Part shown: positions 8,830-17,613 of the stretch, piece by piece | Position numbering within the stretch: position 1 is the stretch's first letter | How the letters are laid out: each line of letters opens with the position of its first letter | From: Alloalcanivorax mobilis | GTDB lineage: Bacteria; Pseudomonadota; Gammaproteobacteria; Pseudomonadales; Alcanivoracaceae | Direction of reading: 5' to 3' | DNA length: 64,000 nucleotides | Assembly: GCF_002864685.1 (NCBI RefSeq) | Contig: NZ_NMQZ01000015.1 | Coordinates: 1-64,000 of the forward strand | Translations under genes and position numbers: made by a program | The notes under the pieces: generated by a model | Told to the model about the DNA's origin: nothing | What the model saw: only the letters and a program-made list of their open reading frames with translations | The model's database searches: none

Positions 8830-8993
8830 AGCCTTCGTCAACACGGGAAACGGAGCCAGCCAGTGCGCGGCCGGACCCTGCAACGGTAGCGCCGAATCAA
8901 AGCGGCCACCAGAGGGCAAGGCCGTATCACGGCGAAGCGGCGCCCATTATAAGCATCGCGCGGTGGGGGTCCATGGCACGGCACGCTTGCGCG

Positions 8994-9084
8994 CTGCAAG
9001 CTGCAAGCTGCAAGCTAAAAAAGCCGCAGGCCGCTAAGGGTAGCTACCAAGCCGCCCTTGCAGCTTGAAGCTTGAAGCTTGCAG
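8994..9084. repeat. Inverted pair of heptamer arrays (CTGCAAG / CTTGCAG)
   Basis: Three tandem CTGCAAG units (8994-9014) face four CTTGCAG or CTTGAAG units (9057-9084), with 42 bp between them. The two arms are reverse complements, so the transcript could fold into a long hairpin. It lies in the 522-bp gap 8830-9351 between the TetR gene and the end of the efflux operon. Apart from this and the terminator at 9158, I see nothing else in the gap. Confidence 0.75.
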
Positions 9085-9157
9085 CCACTCCGCATGGCGT
9101 GCCGCCTGTCAGCGAACTCTCTTTTGTGGGAGCGGAGCAGCGTTACTGCGTGGCGGG

Positions 9158-9179
9158 AAAAAAAAGGCCATCCATGGCC
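9158..9179 (-). terminator. Terminator of the RND efflux operon
   Basis: On the minus strand an AGGCC/GGCCT stem with a six-base loop is followed by eight T. It lies about 170 bp beyond the stop of the outer-membrane channel gene. The stem is short, so strength is uncertain. Confidence 0.6.
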
Positions 9180-9351
9180 TCGGGGTAAGATCAAAACGAT
9201 AAAGATCGAATCAGCGCGAGATTCGTGCCGGTGGCGGGGCCGGCGATGGCGTTTACTTTAAGCGTCGGGCCGCCGACACCGGTACCCGGTTTCTCGGCGA
9301 TCCTTGCCGGAAACCGGAACCGGCGCGGCGCCGGACCGTGGGCGGGCCCGG

Positions 9352-10776
9352 TCAGGCACCGTTTTGCTGTGGCTCCACCTGCTGGTCGGGGGCGCCGGCG
9401 AGCGCGCGGTACAGATTGACCATGCCGAGGGTGACGCGGGTGCGGCTCTGAATCAGGGCGTCGCGGGTGTCGATGCGCTCCTGCTCGGCGGCCAGCACTT
9501 CGAAGTAACCGATGATGCCCTCCCGGTAGCGCTCCCGCGCCAGTTGCGCGGCGCGGTCGGCGCCGGCGGCGGCGCTGGCCAGGTAACCGGTGCGGGTCTG
9601 ATCGCGGTGGTAGCGCACCAGCAGGGTCTCGGTTTCTTCCAGGGCGTTGAGCACGGTCTGCTGGTAGTTGGCCAGGGCCGCGCGGCTGTCGGCGTCGGCG
9701 GCGTCGATGCGCGCGCGCACCTTGCCGAAGTCGAGGAAGGTCCAGTCCACGCCCAGGGCGATGCGCCGGGATTCGGCGCCGCCGGTAAACAGGTCGTCGC
9801 CGTCCGCCGCCACCGATCCGATCAGCCCGCCCAGGGTGAAGCGCGGATAAAGATCGGCGGTGACAATGCCAATGCTGGCGGTAGCGGCGGCCAGGCGCCG
9901 TTCGGCGGCGCGGATGTCCGGGCGGCGGCGCAGCACTTCACCGGGAGTGCCCAGGGGAATCTCCGGCATCACCGGCGGCAGCGGCTCGGCCACCGCCAGG
10001 GTGTCCACCAGAGCGGTGGGCGCCTGGCCGCTGAGCACGGCGATGCGGTGCATGTTGGCGCGGATGCTCGCTTCCAGTTCCGGTACCGCGGCGCGGGTGG
10101 CGTCCAGGCGAGCGCGGGCGCGCACGGTGTCGAACTCGGTGCCTCGGCCCGCTTGCAGGCGCGCGTCGACGATCTCCAGGGATTCGCTCTGCAGTTGCAC
10201 GTTGTGGCGGGCCACCGCCAGTTGCTGCTGCAAGCCGCGCAGTTCGAAATAGCTGCTGGCCAGTTGGCCGACCAGCGCCACCCGCACACCCTGCAGATCG
10301 GCGCCAGCGGCGCCCAGCTCGGCGCGGCGCGCTTCCGTGGCGCGGCGCAGGCGGCCGAACAGATCCAGCTCCCAGCTCAGGCCGGCGCCGGCCTGGTACA
10401 GTTCGACCCGCTCATCACCGCCGCCCGGCGGCGTGCGTTCCACTTCCGCCAGGTGCTGCTCGGCGGCGGACGCCGACGCGGTGACGCTGGGCAGTTGCTC
10501 GCGGCGGGCGCCGCTGAGCAACGCCCGGGCGCGATCGTAACGGGCCAGCGCCACTTGCAGGTCGTTGTTGGCGTCCAGCGTCTGGCGGATCAGACCGGCC
10601 AGCAAGGGGTCGCCGAAGCCGGCCCAGAAGCGGCGCTCGACGTCGGCGTTGAAGGCGCGCGCACCACGCGCCTCGGAAAACGCGGCCGGCGCTTGCGGCT
10701 CCGGGGCCCGGTAATCGGGGCCCACCGCGCAGGCGGCCAGCAGCGCCGCCGCCGTGAGGGTCAGAACATTACGCAT
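9352..10776 (-). CDS. RND efflux outer-membrane lipoprotein channel (OprM/NodT family)
   Basis: A 474-residue outer-membrane efflux protein. The N-terminus is a lipoprotein signal with lipobox LLAAC, lipidated Cys at residue 16, followed by the typical VGPDYRAP. Two internally similar outer-membrane efflux repeats follow, and GTPGEVLRRRPDIRAAERRL near residue 285 is a family hallmark. It would form the trimeric channel through periplasm and outer membrane for the pump encoded just upstream; its ATG overlaps the pump gene by 8 bp. It is the third gene of the operon, in the same order as mexEF-oprN. Confidence 0.93.
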   Translation of the reverse strand: MRNVLTLTAAALLAACAVGPDYRAPEPQAPAAFSEARGARAFNADVERRFWAGFGDPLLAGLIRQTLDANNDLQVALARYDRARALLSGARREQLPSVTASASAAEQHLAEVERTPPGGGDERVELYQAGAGLSWELDLFGRLRRATEARRAELGAAGADLQGVRVALVGQLASSYFELRGLQQQLAVARHNVQLQSESLEIVDARLQAGRGTEFDTVRARARLDATRAAVPELEASIRANMHRIAVLSGQAPTALVDTLAVAEPLPPVMPEIPLGTPGEVLRRRPDIRAAERRLAAATASIGIVTADLYPRFTLGGLIGSVAADGDDLFTGGAESRRIALGVDWTFLDFGKVRARIDAADADSRAALANYQQTVLNALEETETLLVRYHRDQTRTGYLASAAAGADRAAQLARERYREGIIGYFEVLAAEQERIDTRDALIQSRTRVTLGMVNLYRALAGAPDQQVEPQQNGA

Positions 10777-13700
10777 CGTGTTGCTCCGGAGTATGGGTCA
10801 ATCGGGGCGCCGCGGTTTCCCCCTTCAGGCGTTTGGCCAGGGCGCGCAGGGCGACGTAGAACACCGGCGTTAAGGCAAGGCCGAACAGGGTGACGCCGAG
10901 CATGCCGGTGAACACGGTGATGCCCATGGCGTTGCGCACTTCGCTGCCGGCGCCACTGGCCAGCACCAGTGGCACCACGCCGGCGATGAACGCCACCGAG
11001 GTCATGATGATCGGGCGCAACCGCAGCCGGCAGGCTTCCAGCGCGGCGGCCACGGTGCTCATGCCTTCCGCTTCTTTTTCGCGGGCGAATTCCACGATCA
11101 GAATGGCGTTCTTGCAGGCCAGCCCCATCAGCACCACCAGCCCCACCTGCACGAAGATGTTGTTGTCGCCACCGGCCAGCCACACGCCGAACAGGGCCGC
11201 CAGCAAACACAGCGGCACGATCAGAATCACCGCCAGCGGCAACACCCAGCTCTCGTAGAGCGAGGCCAGCACCAGGAACACCAGCAGCAACGCCAGCGGG
11301 AACACCACCAGGGCGGCGTGGCCCTGGGTGGCCTGCTGATAGCTGAGGTCGGTCCATTCGATGGTCATGCCCGCCGGCAGCGCCTCGTCGGCCATTGCCT
11401 GCACGCGCGCCATCGCCTCGGTGGAGGAGAACACGCGCGGGTCGGATTCGCCGATCAGGTCCGCCGCCGGGTAGCCGTTGTAGCGGATCACCGGGTCCGG
11501 GCCGAAGCTGCGCGACACACTGACCATCGAGCCGATCGGCACCATCTCGCCGGCGGCGTTGCGGGTGCGCAGGTTGGCGATGTCCTCGACCTGGTCGCGG
11601 AACGGCGCGTCCGCCTGGGCGATCACCTGGTAGGTGCGGCCGAACTGGTTGAAGTCGTTCACGTAGGTGGAACCGAGATAGGTTTGCAGGGTGTCGAACA
11701 ACTCGGTGATCGGCACGCCCTGGGCTTTGGCTTTGGTGCGGTCGACCTGGGCATCCAACTGCGGCACGTTGGCCTGATAGGTGGTGATCGGATAACTCAG
11801 GCCAGGGGTCTGCACGATCGCGCCGGAAAAGCCGTTGACCGCGTCCTGAAGCGCGCCGTAACCGAGCCCGGCGCGGTCCTGAATAAACAGGGAATAGCCG
11901 GAGCCCTGGCCGAGGCCGAGAATCGGTGGCGGCATGAACGAGAACGCGAAGCCTTCCTTGATGCCGGCCACCTTGGCGTTGATTTCCGCATTGATCTGCG
12001 CCGCCGTGCGGCCACGCTCGGCGAACGGTTTAAGCGTGAAAAACAGGGTGCCGGAGTTGGGCGTGTTGGTGAACTGCAGAGCGTTCAGCCCCGGAAAGGC
12101 GATGGCGTTTTGCACGCCGTCGGTTTCCATCGCCATCTTCGCCACGCGGCTCACCACCTCGCTGGTGCGCTCCAACGAAGCGCCTTCCGGCATTTTCACG
12201 CCGCCAATCAGGTAGAGCTTGTCCTGGGTGGGAATAAACCCGCCGGGCACCGCCTTGAACATCACGCCGGTGCCGGCCAGCAACACCAGATAGACCAGAA
12301 ACACAGCGCCACGCCGGCCCAGGGAACGGCGCACGAAACCCTGATAACGGTTGGAGCCGCTGGTGAAGAAGCGGTTGAAGGGGCGGAAAATCCAGCCGAA
12401 CAGAAAATCAATCAAACGCGCCGGGGCATCCTTGGGGGCATCCACCGGGCGCAGCAACCGGCCGGCCAGGGCCGGTGACAGGGTCAGCGAATTGATCGCC
12501 GAGATCACCGTGGAAATGGCGATGGCGGCGGCGAACTGGCGATAGAACTGGCCGGTAACGCCGGACAAAAACGCCATCGGCACGAACACCGCGCACAGCA
12601 CCAGGGCGATGGCGATGATCGGCCCGGACACTTCGCGCATGGCCTGGTGGGCGGCGGCCAGCGGCGCCAGCCCCTCCTCGATGTTGCGTTCCACGTTCTC
12701 CACCACCACGATGGCGTCGTCCACCACGATGCCGATCGCCAGCACCATGCCGAACAAGGTCAGGGTGTTGATCGAGAAGCCCAGCATCAACAGGGCGGCG
12801 AAGGTGCCCACCACCGACACCGGCACCGCCAGCAACGGAATCAACGACGCGCGCCAGCTTTGCAGGAACAGGATCACCACCAGCACCACCAGCGCCACGG
12901 CTTCGAGCAGGGTATGCACCACCGAGGTGATCGAATCGCGCACGAAAACGGTGGGGTCATAGGCAATCTTGTAGGTCATGCCTTCCGGGAAGCTGGTCGA
13001 CAATTCGGCCATTTTCCCGCGCACCGCGTCGGACAACTCGATGGCGTTGGCGCCCGGCGACTGGAAGATGCCCATGCCGACGGCGTCCTTGCCGTCGAGC
13101 TGGGAGCGCAGGGTGTAATCGCCGGCGCCCATTTCCAGGCGCGCCACGCTGTCCAGCCGCACGATCTCGCCATCGGCACCGCTCTTGATCACGATGTCGC
13201 CGAATTCGGCGGTGGTTTCAAGACGGCCCTTGGCGTTGATCGACATCAGAAAGTCGCTGCCGTCGGGCATCGGCTCGCCGCCAAGCTGGCCGGCGGAAAC
13301 CTGCACGTTCTGTTCGCGGATCGCGCGCACCACATCGCCGGCGGTGAGCCCACGAGAAGCCAGCTTGTTGGGGTCCAGCCAGACGCGCATGGCGTAATCG
13401 CCGGAGCCGAAAATCTGCACGTCGCCGACGCCGGAAAGCCGCGCCAGCTCATCCTTGACGCGCAGCACGCCGTAGTTGCGCAGGTACAGCGAATCGTAGC
13501 GGCCATCCGGTGACACCAGGTGCACCACCAGAGTCAGGGTCGGCGATTGCTTGCGGGTGGTGACACCCTGGCGGCGCACTTCCTCGGGCAGGCGCGCCTC
13601 GGCCTGGCTGACGCGATTCTGCACCTGCACCTGGGCGGCGTCCGGGTCGGTGCCCGGGCGAAACGTCACGGTGGTCAGCAGCACGCCGTCGGAGCCGGCC

Positions 13701-13948
13701 ACTGACTTCATGTACATCATGTTCTCGACACCGTTGATCGCTTCCTCCAGTGGCGAGGCCACGGTTTCGGCGATCACTTTCGGGTTGGCGCCGGGGAACA
13801 CCGCGCGCACCTGCACCGAAGGCGGTACCACTTCCGGGTATTCGCTGATCGGCAATTGCGGAATGGCAATCAGGCCGACCACGAAGATGATGATCGACAG
13901 CGCCGAGGCGAACACCGGGCGGTCGACGAAGAAACGGGAAAAATTCAT
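10769..13948 (-). CDS. RND multidrug efflux pump, MexF-like (HAE1 family)
   Basis: A 1059-residue inner-membrane proton/drug antiporter. It begins MNFSRFFVDRPVFA and soon has ISEYPEVVPPSVQVRA, very like MexF. Proton-relay residues are in place: VVDDAIVVVENVERN near residue 405 (paired Asp) and GLACKNAILIVEFA near residue 940 (Lys). Two large periplasmic loops follow TM1 and TM7. I use the ATG at 13948, preceded by AGAGGACG, rather than an upstream in-frame start. It forms a tripartite pump with the adaptor before it and the channel after it. The substrates are not readable from sequence, but the SoxR box upstream points to redox-active compounds. Confidence 0.95.
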   Translation of the reverse strand: MNFSRFFVDRPVFASALSIIIFVVGLIAIPQLPISEYPEVVPPSVQVRAVFPGANPKVIAETVASPLEEAINGVENMMYMKSVAGSDGVLLTTVTFRPGTDPDAAQVQVQNRVSQAEARLPEEVRRQGVTTRKQSPTLTLVVHLVSPDGRYDSLYLRNYGVLRVKDELARLSGVGDVQIFGSGDYAMRVWLDPNKLASRGLTAGDVVRAIREQNVQVSAGQLGGEPMPDGSDFLMSINAKGRLETTAEFGDIVIKSGADGEIVRLDSVARLEMGAGDYTLRSQLDGKDAVGMGIFQSPGANAIELSDAVRGKMAELSTSFPEGMTYKIAYDPTVFVRDSITSVVHTLLEAVALVVLVVILFLQSWRASLIPLLAVPVSVVGTFAALLMLGFSINTLTLFGMVLAIGIVVDDAIVVVENVERNIEEGLAPLAAAHQAMREVSGPIIAIALVLCAVFVPMAFLSGVTGQFYRQFAAAIAISTVISAINSLTLSPALAGRLLRPVDAPKDAPARLIDFLFGWIFRPFNRFFTSGSNRYQGFVRRSLGRRGAVFLVYLVLLAGTGVMFKAVPGGFIPTQDKLYLIGGVKMPEGASLERTSEVVSRVAKMAMETDGVQNAIAFPGLNALQFTNTPNSGTLFFTLKPFAERGRTAAQINAEINAKVAGIKEGFAFSFMPPPILGLGQGSGYSLFIQDRAGLGYGALQDAVNGFSGAIVQTPGLSYPITTYQANVPQLDAQVDRTKAKAQGVPITELFDTLQTYLGSTYVNDFNQFGRTYQVIAQADAPFRDQVEDIANLRTRNAAGEMVPIGSMVSVSRSFGPDPVIRYNGYPAADLIGESDPRVFSSTEAMARVQAMADEALPAGMTIEWTDLSYQQATQGHAALVVFPLALLLVFLVLASLYESWVLPLAVILIVPLCLLAALFGVWLAGGDNNIFVQVGLVVLMGLACKNAILIVEFAREKEAEGMSTVAAALEACRLRLRPIIMTSVAFIAGVVPLVLASGAGSEVRNAMGITVFTGMLGVTLFGLALTPVFYVALRALAKRLKGETAAPRLTHTPEQHDA

Positions 13949-14091
13949 GGCAATAACGTCCTCTGGGCGCCGCCCCAAGGGCGCGCCAATGAACCGGGCA
14001 ACAGTCGGTAAACGGAGCGGAAAGCGGGATCAGCGGCGGCCGGGGTCACCGGCCACCACTGACATCGTTGCCGCGCAACGAGTGCGGGAAC

Positions 14092-15276
14092 TCAGGGCGT
14101 GGCGGCGACCTCGCCGGCGGCTTTCGGCGGGTCGCCGCGCACCAGGCTGGGGGCAACCGGCATGCCGGAGGCCATCACCTTTTGCACGCCATTGACGATC
14201 ACCCGCTCACCGGGCTTGAGGCCATCGAGGATCACCACCCGGCCATCCACGGTGCGCCCGGGCTGCACGTTACGCCGGGCCGCTTTGTTGTCGGCTTCGA
14301 CCACGTACACATAGCGCCGGTCCTGATCGGTCAGCAGTGCTTTGCCTTCCACCGTCAGGGCGTTGTCCAGGTGTTTGGTGGGCATTTCCACGCGGGCGAA
14401 CTGGCCGGGCTTGAGCAGGCCGTCCGGGTTGGCGACCACGGCGCGGAACTGCAGCGTGCCGGTGCTGCCATTCAGGCGGTTGTCGACGAAATCCACGGTG
14501 CCGGCGTGGGGGTAGCCGCTTTCCCCGGTGACGCCGATGCGCACCCTGGCTGGCTGATCACCGCTCATCAGGCCGAGGCTGCTCGCCACCGTGCTGCTGT
14601 CACTTTCGAAGTACACGTACAGCGGGTCCACCGACACCAGGTTGGTGAGCAGGGTTTGATCCGCGTTGGCCAGATTGCCACGGGTGACCATGGCCCGGCC
14701 GGCCAGCCCAGAGATCGGCGCCCGCACCCGGGTGTATTCCAGATCCAGACGGGCGCTCTCCAGCGCCGCCTCGGCGGCGGCCACCTGGGCACGGGCGGAG
14801 GCCATCGCCGAATCGCGCTGGTCGTACTCCTCCCGGGAGATGGCGCGGCTGTTGACCAGCCGCTCGGCGCGCGCCGCCTCGCTTTTCGCCAGCGTATAGC
14901 GACTGCGGGCCTGGGCCAGATCGGCCACCGCCGCGCGCTCGCGGGCCCGGTAGGGGCGCGGGTCGATCTGGAACAGCACATCGCCCTGCTTGACCAGCTC
15001 GCCTTCCTGGAAGCTGACCGCATCAATGTAGCCGCTCACCCGCGGCCGCAGGTCCACGCTTTCCGGCGCCGCCACCCGGCCGGTGAAGTCATCCCACAGG
15101 GTTAATGGCTGGCGCTGCACTTCGGCCACTTCCACCGCTGGCGGCGGCGGTGCGCTGCGCGCCTGCTCGCCGCGGGCGTCGCAACCGGCCAGCCCCACCA
15201 CCGTCATCAACAGCAGGGCCAGCCCGATGATCAGCTCACCGCCGCCACTTGCGTAATCGGTATTGATCGAATCCAT
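14092..15276 (-). CDS. RND efflux periplasmic adaptor (MexE-like)
   Basis: A 394-residue membrane-fusion protein. A lipobox (VGLAGC, Cys 32) follows an N-terminal stretch slightly longer than usual. A split lipoyl domain (RPRVSGYIDAVSFQEGELVKQGD near residue 75, matched by TRVRAPISGLAGR near residue 190) flanks an alpha-helical hairpin, followed by the beta-barrel region. It bridges the inner-membrane pump and the outer-membrane channel. First gene of the operon; a 143-bp gap separates it from the pump gene. Its promoter carries a SoxR-type site 64-94 bp upstream of the ATG. Confidence 0.93.
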   Translation of the reverse strand: MDSINTDYASGGGELIIGLALLLMTVVGLAGCDARGEQARSAPPPPAVEVAEVQRQPLTLWDDFTGRVAAPESVDLRPRVSGYIDAVSFQEGELVKQGDVLFQIDPRPYRARERAAVADLAQARSRYTLAKSEAARAERLVNSRAISREEYDQRDSAMASARAQVAAAEAALESARLDLEYTRVRAPISGLAGRAMVTRGNLANADQTLLTNLVSVDPLYVYFESDSSTVASSLGLMSGDQPARVRIGVTGESGYPHAGTVDFVDNRLNGSTGTLQFRAVVANPDGLLKPGQFARVEMPTKHLDNALTVEGKALLTDQDRRYVYVVEADNKAARRNVQPGRTVDGRVVILDGLKPGERVIVNGVQKVMASGMPVAPSLVRGDPPKAAGEVAATP

Positions 15277-15339
15277 GTCCTTCTCGCTCCTGGTATTGAT
15301 CTTTTTCAGAGAACCGGCTCGGGCCGGCCCAGGCGGCGA

Positions 15340-15370
15340 ACGTTAATTCCTCAACCAAACTTGAGGTCAA
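15340..15370 (-). promoter_or_regulatory. SoxR-type promoter of the RND efflux operon
   Basis: The dyad CCTCAA-N6-TTGAGG (15349-15366) is the SoxR box known from soxS and from Pseudomonas SoxR targets. On the minus strand it sits between a -35 TTGACC (15365-15370) and a -10-like TAACGT (15340-15345) with a 19-bp spacer. That over-long spacing is the mark of MerR-family-activated promoters. It drives the adaptor gene. No soxR gene is in the window. The rest of the 663-bp gap 15277-15939 shows no convincing gene. Confidence 0.82.
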
Positions 15371-15939
15371 TCCCATTCAGCAGAGCTTTTGCCGATCCTG
15401 GTGATCGGCCGGTCCGATGGCGACCGCCATGGCCGCGTTTCACCGGGCTCTGCGTGAACGGGCTGTTCAACGCTGCCCCTTCCACCCGCAGCAAGATAAG
15501 CGGAGCGCACCGTTGCCGGGTATCCGGTTACTGCCTCTTGATTGCCCGATTCTGCGATAAGAGGAAAAATTGATAACCTGTGCGCCACTTGTCCCCCGCC
15601 CGCCCGGCGCGCTCTATCCGGCAAGAGCCGGTCGCCGGCCCCAACAAGGCCAGAATGCGCCGATAGCCGCATAAAGCGGACAAATTACCGTCATAATCGC
15701 CACTTTAGGCGCACCAGATCGGTGCCCTTCAACGCTGAAGAGAACGGACCCTCTTCTCTCTTTGCGCACATTCGGGTCAGTCCACCGACTTGCAGCAAAC
15801 CACGCCAGACCGGGGAAACTTGCCTGAAATTGCACGTTACTCCAGAGTGCTTGCCTGATCCTGCAGCATTATCGGCGTGCGCCTTTCCGGGTCACCGGTC
15901 GGGCGTATACTGCCGCCATCAACCGGAGGGATTATCGTG

Positions 15940-16950
15940 ATGCCACCTTCTCTACCGAACTCTGTCCCGAGCTCTGTCCCGAACTCTGTCGCCCCCAGCC
16001 TGACTCCCGCGTCGCCGAGCGCCGAACAAAGCCGCGACATTGAACGGCTGCGCGGCAAGCTGGCGGACACGGTGATGCGCCACGTGGTCGCCGATGGCAT
16101 GGAGGAATCCACCATCGCCGGGCTGCACCTGGGCCGCGCCAACACGCCCACGCAGTGCGTTTCCACCATCTATGAGCCCTGCCTGTGCGTGATCGTGCAA
16201 GGCAGCAAAACGATCTGGCTGGGCGATCGCGAAATCGTCTACGGACCGCTCAGTTATCTGGTCTCTTCGGTGCATTTGCCGGTGCTCGGGCAGGTGGACA
16301 TGGCCTCGCCCAGCGAGCCGTTCCTGTCGATTCGCGTGGACGTGGACCCCCAGGAGGTCACCGAACTGGTGCTGGAACTGGGCGAGCGCGTCAACAGCGA
16401 AGAGAAATGCCCCGAAGCGGCCTGCGGCCTGTGTGTGTCGCAAACCGACCAGGGCCTGCTGGACGCCACCGCGCGCCTGGTGAGCTTGCTGGATTCGCCC
16501 CACGACGCCGCCATTCTGGCGCCACTGGCGCGCCGCGAGATTCTCTATCGGGCTCTGATCGGCGAAATGGGCGCGCGCATGCGCAAGTTCGCCGCCGCCG
16601 ACAGCCAGGCGCACCGGGTATCCAAGGTGATCGCGCTATTGAAGGATCGCTTCGCCGAGCCGCTGCGAGTGCGCGAACTGGCCGAGCGGGTCAACATGAG
16701 CGAGTCGTCCCTGTTTCACAGTTTCAAACAGGTCACGCGCATGTCGCCGTTGCAGTTCCAGAAGAAACTGCGGCTGCATGAAGCGCGCCGGCTGATGCTC
16801 AGCGAGGGCCTGGAGGCGGCCACCGCCAGCTACCGGGTCGGCTACGAAAGCCCTTCGCACTTCAGCCGTGAATACAGCCGCATGTTTGGCGCGCCGCCGC
16901 GCACCGACGTGGTCAAACTGCGTGGCGAGCAGTCCGTCGCGCAAATGTGA
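15940..16950 (+). CDS. AraC family regulator with AraC_N domain
   Basis: A 336-residue regulator. Residues 25-190 match the AraC-type N-terminal domain (YEPCLCVIVQGSKTIWLGDREIVYGP). Residues 230-330 form the C-terminal AraC helix-turn-helix pair (LRVRELAERVNMSESSLFHSFKQVT, then VGYESPSHFSREYSRMFGAPP). The ATG at 15940 follows GGAGGG at good distance; a longer reading to 15877 lacks a ribosome site. The first 20 residues contain three near-identical PNSV units made by a 12-bp DNA repeat and are probably disordered. It is divergent from the efflux operon but 663 bp away, so a regulatory link to the pump is only possible. Confidence 0.9.
   Translation: MPPSLPNSVPSSVPNSVAPSLTPASPSAEQSRDIERLRGKLADTVMRHVVADGMEESTIAGLHLGRANTPTQCVSTIYEPCLCVIVQGSKTIWLGDREIVYGPLSYLVSSVHLPVLGQVDMASPSEPFLSIRVDVDPQEVTELVLELGERVNSEEKCPEAACGLCVSQTDQGLLDATARLVSLLDSPHDAAILAPLARREILYRALIGEMGARMRKFAAADSQAHRVSKVIALLKDRFAEPLRVRELAERVNMSESSLFHSFKQVTRMSPLQFQKKLRLHEARRLMLSEGLEAATASYRVGYESPSHFSREYSRMFGAPPRTDVVKLRGEQSVAQM
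15955..15990 (+). repeat. Three 12-bp in-frame tandem repeats in the AraC gene start
   Basis: The unit CCGAACTCTGTC occurs three times in a row (middle copy has one change). Twelve bases equal four codons, so copy-number change would keep the frame and alter only the length of the N-terminal tail. Confidence 0.85.
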
Positions 16951-16968
16951 TGCCGGCGGCGTACCGGC

Positions 16969-17367
16969 TCAGCGCAAAACGCCGCACAGGTGCCGAATCA
17001 GCGCCACGGTGGCGATGCCCAACCCGGTCATGCACAACGAACCGATAACGTGCAGAGCGATGCCGCCCAGTGCCAATGACCAGCGCCCACCCTGCAGGTG
17101 GGTGACGATTTCCGCCGAAAAAGTGGAGAAAGTAGTCAGAGCACCGAGAAAGCCGGTGATCACGAACAGGCGCCATTCCGGCGCAATTTGCGGCAACCAG
17201 GCGAATCCTCCCAAAGCCAGGCCAATCAACCAGGCCCCCAGCCAATTGGCCAGCAAGGTTCCCAACGGCACCGCCGGAAACAGCGCATTGAGCCAGAGCC
17301 CAAGCAGCCAGCGAAGGTTCGCACCCAGCACGGCGCCAGCGCCAATCGAAACTACGGATAACCACAT
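16969..17367 (-). CDS. crcB: Fluoride channel CrcB/FluC
   Basis: A 132-residue inner-membrane protein with four hydrophobic helices. It has the family motifs GANLRWLLG near the N-terminus, [11 protein letters not shown] with the pore Asn, and [15 protein letters not shown] carrying the Phe-box and TFSTF segment. As a dual-topology dimer the family lets fluoride leave the cytoplasm. I start at the ATG at 17367 (MWLSVVS), since the earlier in-frame start adds residues unlike FluC. A fluoride riboswitch lies 80 bp upstream on the same strand, which independently supports the function and shows the control. Confidence 0.95.
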   Translation of the reverse strand: MWLSVVSIGAGAVLGANLRWLLGLWLNALFPAVPLGTLLANWLGAWLIGLALGGFAWLPQIAPEWRLFVITGFLGALTTFSTFSAEIVTHLQGGRWSLALGGIALHVIGSLCMTGLGIATVALIRHLCGVLR

Positions 17368-17448
17368 GATGCGGGTCCTGAAAACAGGCAAACAGGAAGC
17401 AACCGAAGGCACGACACGCTCGCGGGCACGCCTTCTGACGCGTTAACA

Positions 17449-17513
17449 GGCATCATCAACCGCATACTGAATACGGCGGTTCGAGCGCAATGCTCGGGAG
17501 GAATACCATCTCC
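17449..17513 (-). ncRNA. Fluoride riboswitch (crcB motif)
   Basis: On the minus strand the 5' part reads GGAGATGGTATTCCTCC and the 3' part GCGGTTGATGATGCC. These are the conserved P1 stem-loop and the closing ATGATGCC segment of the crcB motif. A variable stem (GAGC...GCTC) and an AACCGC strand that pairs with GCGGTT lie between them, giving the expected pseudoknotted layout. It ends 82 bp before the crcB ATG. Fluoride binding would switch on the channel gene. Confidence 0.9.
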
Positions 17514-17613
17514 CCAAAGGGGTTTAACTATCACGTCACCCGGCACCATTCAACTGACATCACCACCGTGGCAAACGGCTTGCGTCCCGATGACCAGCCT
17601 TATGGAGAGATCA

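Noticed and set aside
10769..13948. Naming the pump mexF outright
   Set aside because: Sequence and gene order are MexF-like, but the regulator (SoxR-type site rather than MexT) and host differ, so I describe the similarity only.
15542..15940. Open frames between the efflux operon and the AraC gene
   Set aside because: No recognisable domain, no good start site, Arg/Pro-rich frame-shadow composition.
15940..16950. The AraC gene as dedicated regulator of the efflux operon
   Set aside because: The genes are divergent but 663 bp apart, and the operon promoter already has a SoxR-type site; no shared operator is visible.
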